Source of the DNA: Plasmodium malariae
Lineage: Eukaryota; Apicomplexa; Aconoidasida; Haemosporida; Plasmodiidae
Length of the DNA stretch: 64,000 nucleotides
Assembly: GCF_900090045.1 (NCBI RefSeq)
Contig: NW_021638282.1
Location: 30,369 to 94,368, forward strand
Reading direction: 5' to 3'
Position numbers and translations under genes: made by a program. Below are positions 62,668-64,000 of the stretch, piece by piece. The notes beneath the pieces are model-generated. The model ran no database searches, was not told where the DNA came from, and saw only the letters and a program-made list of their open reading frames with translations. Position 1 is the stretch's first letter. Every line of letters starts with the position of its first letter.

Positions 62668-63550
62668 TTAGGCTTTAATTTCATTTCTTCCTACTTCTTT
62701 GGTATATTTGAAAAATTTTGCTACTATATAAATAATCATAGCAAAACTTATTACTATAACTAATATTAATTCATGTATACTTCCTTTTTAAAAAATGTAG
62801 ACACAAAAATGGACAAACAATTGTGAATCCGCATTATCGCCATCATTTCTGTAATAAGATGTTAAAGAAGTTAGTATAAGTTTTGTTAAAAAAATTATTC
62901 GTTGTAAAACAAATGATAAAGTGGTACTAATATACGCAGAATACCTTATTCTTCTTTTCTGTGTAGAATTGATACATTTCTTGTATATATATATATATGA
63001 CTAAATTTCTTATATAATAATTTTTCAATGAAATTATCTGTTGCTGCAAAAGTTTTACATAAAACAGATGCACACTTCTTAGCTAATTTATTACTTGCAA
63101 CCCGTGAATTATCTTTATCCTCAGATTCACCTTTTCGATCATATTCTAATTCACCATTATTGTATTCATTTTCTAAATCATCATATCTTTTTTTAAATTA
63201 CATAATTTTTATTCCTACTTTTTTTTTTCCCCTTCTTATTTTCCAATAATAATCCTTAGCTTCATTAAACTGATGTTCCATCTGCACTATTATTATTATC
63301 AAAAGAATTATTAGAAGTAAAATACAAAGAGAATATAAATTAATTGTAATTTCATATATTTACTCATTTAAAAACTATTATTATTATATTTTATATTATA
63401 TATATTTATAACAAGAAGCAGTAAAGGATATAAAGTAAATTTTCTGAAATATTATCATGATACGACAATATTTAAATTAGAACATATAGAAATAAAACGG
63501 TTAAATATAAGTGTTTTAATTAAAGTAAAATATTTTATTTTTCTATTCAT
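62668..63550 (-). pseudogene. Pseudogene of an exported protein, family not recognised
   Basis: Exon 1 is 63550-63464, exactly 87 bp (MNRKIKYFTLIKTLIF...), followed by the donor-like GTATCATGATAATA. The acceptor seems lost: TTTTAC near 63318 where AG is expected, with the next residues SNNSFDNNNSADGTSV and a stop. Further on are FNEAKDYYWKIRRGKKK, a stop, KKRYDDLENEYNNGELEY, SRVASNKLAKKCASVL, CKTFAATDNFIEKLLYKKFS, a shift, then KRRIRYSAYISTTLSF with a hydrophobic run, a stop, and a last helix (LVIVISFAMIIYIVAKF) with tail KYTKEVGRNEIKA. The overall design is that of a two-helix exported protein, with a more acidic middle than fam-l/fam-m. No RLL motif is seen. Confidence 0.7.
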
Positions 63551-64000
63551 TTTGGACTTATTTTATATTATAATATCTTTATGTAGATAAATAACTCACT
63601 GAAAATTCAAAAGCTACTGATAGACTGGTACAATTATGCAGGTACTTTTTCATACATTTTTTTTATATATAAATATTATATTCCATAAATAAAACAGAAA
63701 ATATTAAACATTAATTAGTAAATCTAATTTCAAATATATTTTAGTAAATACTTCATATAAGGTTTTATTTATAAAAAGAGTAGCATTAATTAGAACAATT
63801 TTTACTATAAATTAATTTGTTAAATAAATGCTTAGAATATATATGTTTTAATTACCTCACAAAAGAATTTAATATATTTCTTATTATTCCTTTTCGGAAA
63901 AAAAATAACATAAAAGTTCTTTTATGTTGAATGTTTACAATTTATATGTAAAATATATATATATATGTATTTATATGGAATGAATAGTAACATTATCATA
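63551..64000. other. Gene-free end of window
   Basis: Upstream DNA of the pseudogene at 62668-63550. AT-rich, with a TA run near 63950-63968; nothing else recognised. Confidence 0.5.

Noticed and set aside
63028..63249. Plus-strand ORF of 73 codons
   Set aside because: Antisense to the exported-protein pseudogene, whose minus-strand reading shows charged, protein-like segments and membrane helices.

Overview
The window reads as a subtelomeric stretch of a Plasmodium nuclear chromosome, most likely Plasmodium malariae. The DNA is extremely AT-rich, with long gene-free stretches and many A/T homopolymers and TA runs. Genes are short two-exon genes for small exported membrane proteins. They match the two-transmembrane families fam-l and fam-m, which are known as large P. 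malariae subtelomeric families. I see no rRNA, tRNA, CRISPR array, telomere repeat or bacterial-style element. The species and family names come from recognising sequence patterns, not from a database search.

All gene loci I can support lie on the minus strand. Known fam-l/fam-m genes mostly point toward the telomere, so the low-coordinate end is probably the telomeric side (inference). From low to high coordinate the order is: possible fam-l relic (2.0-2.3 kb); two-TM exported gene with a frameshifted tail (3.7-4.6 kb); fam-m (9.5-10.4 kb); fam-l-like type A (13.0-14.0 kb); fam-l-like type B (16.0-16.9 kb); classical fam-l (20.2-21.2 kb); fam-m pseudogene (23.7-24.5 kb); classical fam-l (27.2-28.2 kb); degenerate pir gene (32.0-32.8 kb); type A (37.5-38.4 kb); type B (40.4-41.4 kb); fam-m (45.4-46.3 kb); uncertain coding relic (48.3-49.75 kb); a different exported two-TM gene (51.0-51.9 kb); type A (55.8-56.7 kb); type B pseudogene (58.7-59.7 kb); small relic ORF (61.2-61.3 kb); exported-protein pseudogene (62.7-63.6 kb).

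The intact genes share one design. Exon 1 is 28 or 29 codons (84 or 87 bp) and encodes a hydrophobic leader of the type MEQKIKxLxFIKIxTFILLxWICHF. A phase-0 intron of 106-132 bp follows, starting near GTATGATAATA and ending in a T-run plus AG. Exon 2 encodes an RLL (PEXEL-like) motif at about residue 52, a charged middle region, two membrane helices about 50-60 residues apart, and a basic tail. These features predict export into the host red cell or its membrane; partners and function are unknown.

The most interesting layout signal is that two fam-l-like subtypes, here called A and B, occur three times as an A-B pair with nearly constant spacing (1,978, 1,987 and 2,021 bp). fam-m loci lie 2,657 and 2,677 bp from the next fam-l-type gene. 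The flanks are also shared: a motif about 280-315 bp before the start codon, a block about 600-700 bp before it, and an element about 110-250 bp after the stop. Larger blocks (15.9-19.6 kb with 58.7-62.35 kb; 36.4-39.2 kb with 54.7-57.5 kb) look like segmental duplicates. The window therefore seems to have grown by repeated copying of gene-plus-flank cassettes, with several copies now decaying. All exon limits, motif positions and paralogy statements were made by eye.
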